6,181 bases of DNA from Pseudomonadota bacterium. GTDB taxonomy: Bacteria > Pseudomonadota > Alphaproteobacteria > Rhizobiales > Xanthobacteraceae. The notes beneath the pieces are model-generated. The model searched no databases, was not told where the DNA came from, and saw only the letters and a program-made list of their open reading frames with translations. The stretch spans positions 1 to 6,181 of the forward strand of contig JAEYTQ010000144.1 in assembly GCA_023433965.1 (NCBI GenBank), written 5' to 3'. Position numbers and translations under genes: made by a program. Of the stretch, positions 5,441-6,181 are shown piece after piece. The stretch's first letter is position 1. Every line of letters starts with the position of its first letter.

Positions 5441-6181
5441 ATGGCACTTCCCCGCAAGCTGGTCCTGCTGATCGCCGGTTTCTTCGCGGCGGTGGCGCCG
5501 GCGCGCGCCGCGGAGTTCTACACCGAGGATCTGCGCATCCCGATGATGGAAGCCGGGCCGCAGGGGCTGGAGGCGTTCCTGGTCCGACCAGCGGGGACCA
5601 GGCGCTATCCGCTGGCGCTGCTCAGCCACGGCTCGCCGCGCAAGTTCGAGGACCGCGCAACCATGTCGGCGCACAGACATTACGGCATCGCGCTGGAATA
5701 TGCCCGCCGCGGCTTTGCGGCGCTGGTCGTGATGCGGCGCGGCTACGGCACCTCGCCGGGCGGGCGCGTCGACAGCCTCGGCGGCTGCGCAAAGGCGGCC
5801 TACCTGCCCGCGGCCGCGGTTGCCGTGGCCGATCTGCGGGCCGCGATCGATGCGATGTCGCGCCGGGCCGACGTGACGACGACGGGCATGATCGCGGCCG
5901 GCCATTCCGCCGGCGGCCTTGCCACCGTCGCGCTCACCGCGCAGGCCCCGCCCGGTCTCGTCGCCGCGATCAGCTTCGCCGGCGGCCGGGGTTCGCGGAA
6001 CGATGACGACGTCTGCAATTCCGATGGGCTGGTGCAGGCCTTCACCACCTTCGGCACGACCTCGCGGGTGCCGATGCTGTGGGTCTATGCGGCCAACGAT
6101 TCGTATTTCGAGCCCGGCCTCGCGCGCCGCTTCCATGACGGGTTTCGCGCGGGCGGCGGCAAGGCGACGTTCATCGCGGCG
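5441..6181 (+). CDS. Secreted alpha/beta hydrolase, dienelactone hydrolase-like (3' end outside window)
   Basis: The first 247 codons of an exported alpha/beta hydrolase; the frame is open to the last base of the window with no stop. A signal peptide is clear: basic start with Arg5 and Lys6, hydrophobic core about 7-19, and A-R-A before a likely cleavage after residue 23, so the enzyme should act in the periplasm or outside. The nucleophile elbow G-H-S-A-G-G gives Ser156. L-S-H-G-S at 61-65 is the probable oxyanion region, and Asp220 in A-A-N-D is the probable catalytic acid. The catalytic His lies beyond the window. Cys116 and Cys192 are its only two mature-region cysteines visible and could form a disulfide after export. 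ATG at 5441 is chosen for the signal peptide; an in-frame ATG at 5405 would add 12 residues rich in Cys and Pro. No strong ribosome site precedes either. Substrate unknown; an esterase or peptidase-like hydrolase fits. Confidence 0.85.
   Translation, partial: MALPRKLVLLIAGFFAAVAPARAAEFYTEDLRIPMMEAGPQGLEAFLVRPAGTRRYPLALLSHGSPRKFEDRATMSAHRHYGIALEYARRGFAALVVMRRGYGTSPGGRVDSLGGCAKAAYLPAAAVAVADLRAAIDAMSRRADVTTTGMIAAGHSAGGLATVALTAQAPPGLVAAISFAGGRGSRNDDDVCNSDGLVQAFTTFGTTSRVPMLWVYAANDSYFEPGLARRFHDGFRAGGGKATFIAA

Noticed and set aside
5408..6136. A 242-codon minus-strand frame opposite the hydrolase, and a 198-codon plus-strand frame at 5410-6006
   Set aside because: The plus-strand frame from 5441 has a signal peptide and the G-H-S-A-G-G elbow; the other two show neither and are compositional shadows. 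The real gene is easy to miss because it lacks a stop inside the window.
1..6181. tRNA or rRNA genes, CRISPR array, insertion sequence, phage or toxin-antitoxin genes
   Set aside because: I saw no cloverleaf-like sequence, no regularly spaced direct repeats, no transposase motifs and no small coupled gene pairs. The gene content is ordinary metabolic and signalling genes.

Overview
The window is high-GC chromosomal DNA that looks alphaproteobacterial. It is most like Bradyrhizobium/Rhodopseudomonas, judged from recalled protein resemblance, codon bias and the style of its dispersed palindromes; I could not run a search. It holds six protein genes. Two are cut by the window edges. All intergenic gaps are shorter than 300 bases.

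Layout from left to right: (1) the 3' end of a plus-strand EAL-domain c-di-GMP phosphodiesterase gene (2-424). (2) A convergent junction (425-543) with a perfect 10-bp hairpin. (3) A tight minus-strand operon, transcribed from about 3414 down to 544. Its order is VanA-like Rieske oxygenase (3340-2291), GntR/FCD regulator (2287-1535), then VanB/phthalate-dioxygenase-reductase-type reductase (1524-544). The gaps are 3 and 10 nt, and each downstream ribosome binding site overlaps the end of the gene before it. (4) An AT-richer control region (about 3341-3465) with two perfect TGTATACA palindromes 73 bp apart and a degenerate third one helical turn from the first, then a REP-like palindrome (3469-3512). 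(5) pgm, alpha-D-glucose phosphoglucomutase, on the minus strand (5227-3581, GTG start). (6) A divergent spacer with an inverted pair of related hairpins (5331-5399). (7) The 5' part of a plus-strand gene for a secreted alpha/beta hydrolase (5441 to the window end), which has no stop codon in the window.

The oxygenase and reductase together make a two-component Rieske monooxygenase. NAD(P)H electrons would pass through FMN and a plant-type [2Fe-2S] centre in the reductase, then to the Rieske cluster and mononuclear iron of the oxygenase. The C-terminal half of the oxygenase strongly resembles vanillate O-demethylase, but its Rieske motif is C-W-H rather than the usual C-P-H. The substrate is therefore uncertain; a methoxylated or otherwise substituted aromatic acid is the best guess. 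The FCD regulator lies between the two enzyme genes and probably senses the substrate or product, autoregulating the operon through the TGTATACA sites. The flanking genes (c-di-GMP turnover, sugar phosphate metabolism, exported hydrolase) have no obvious functional link to it. I see no clearly new type of system; the regulator-in-the-middle operon with its operator cluster is the most interesting item.
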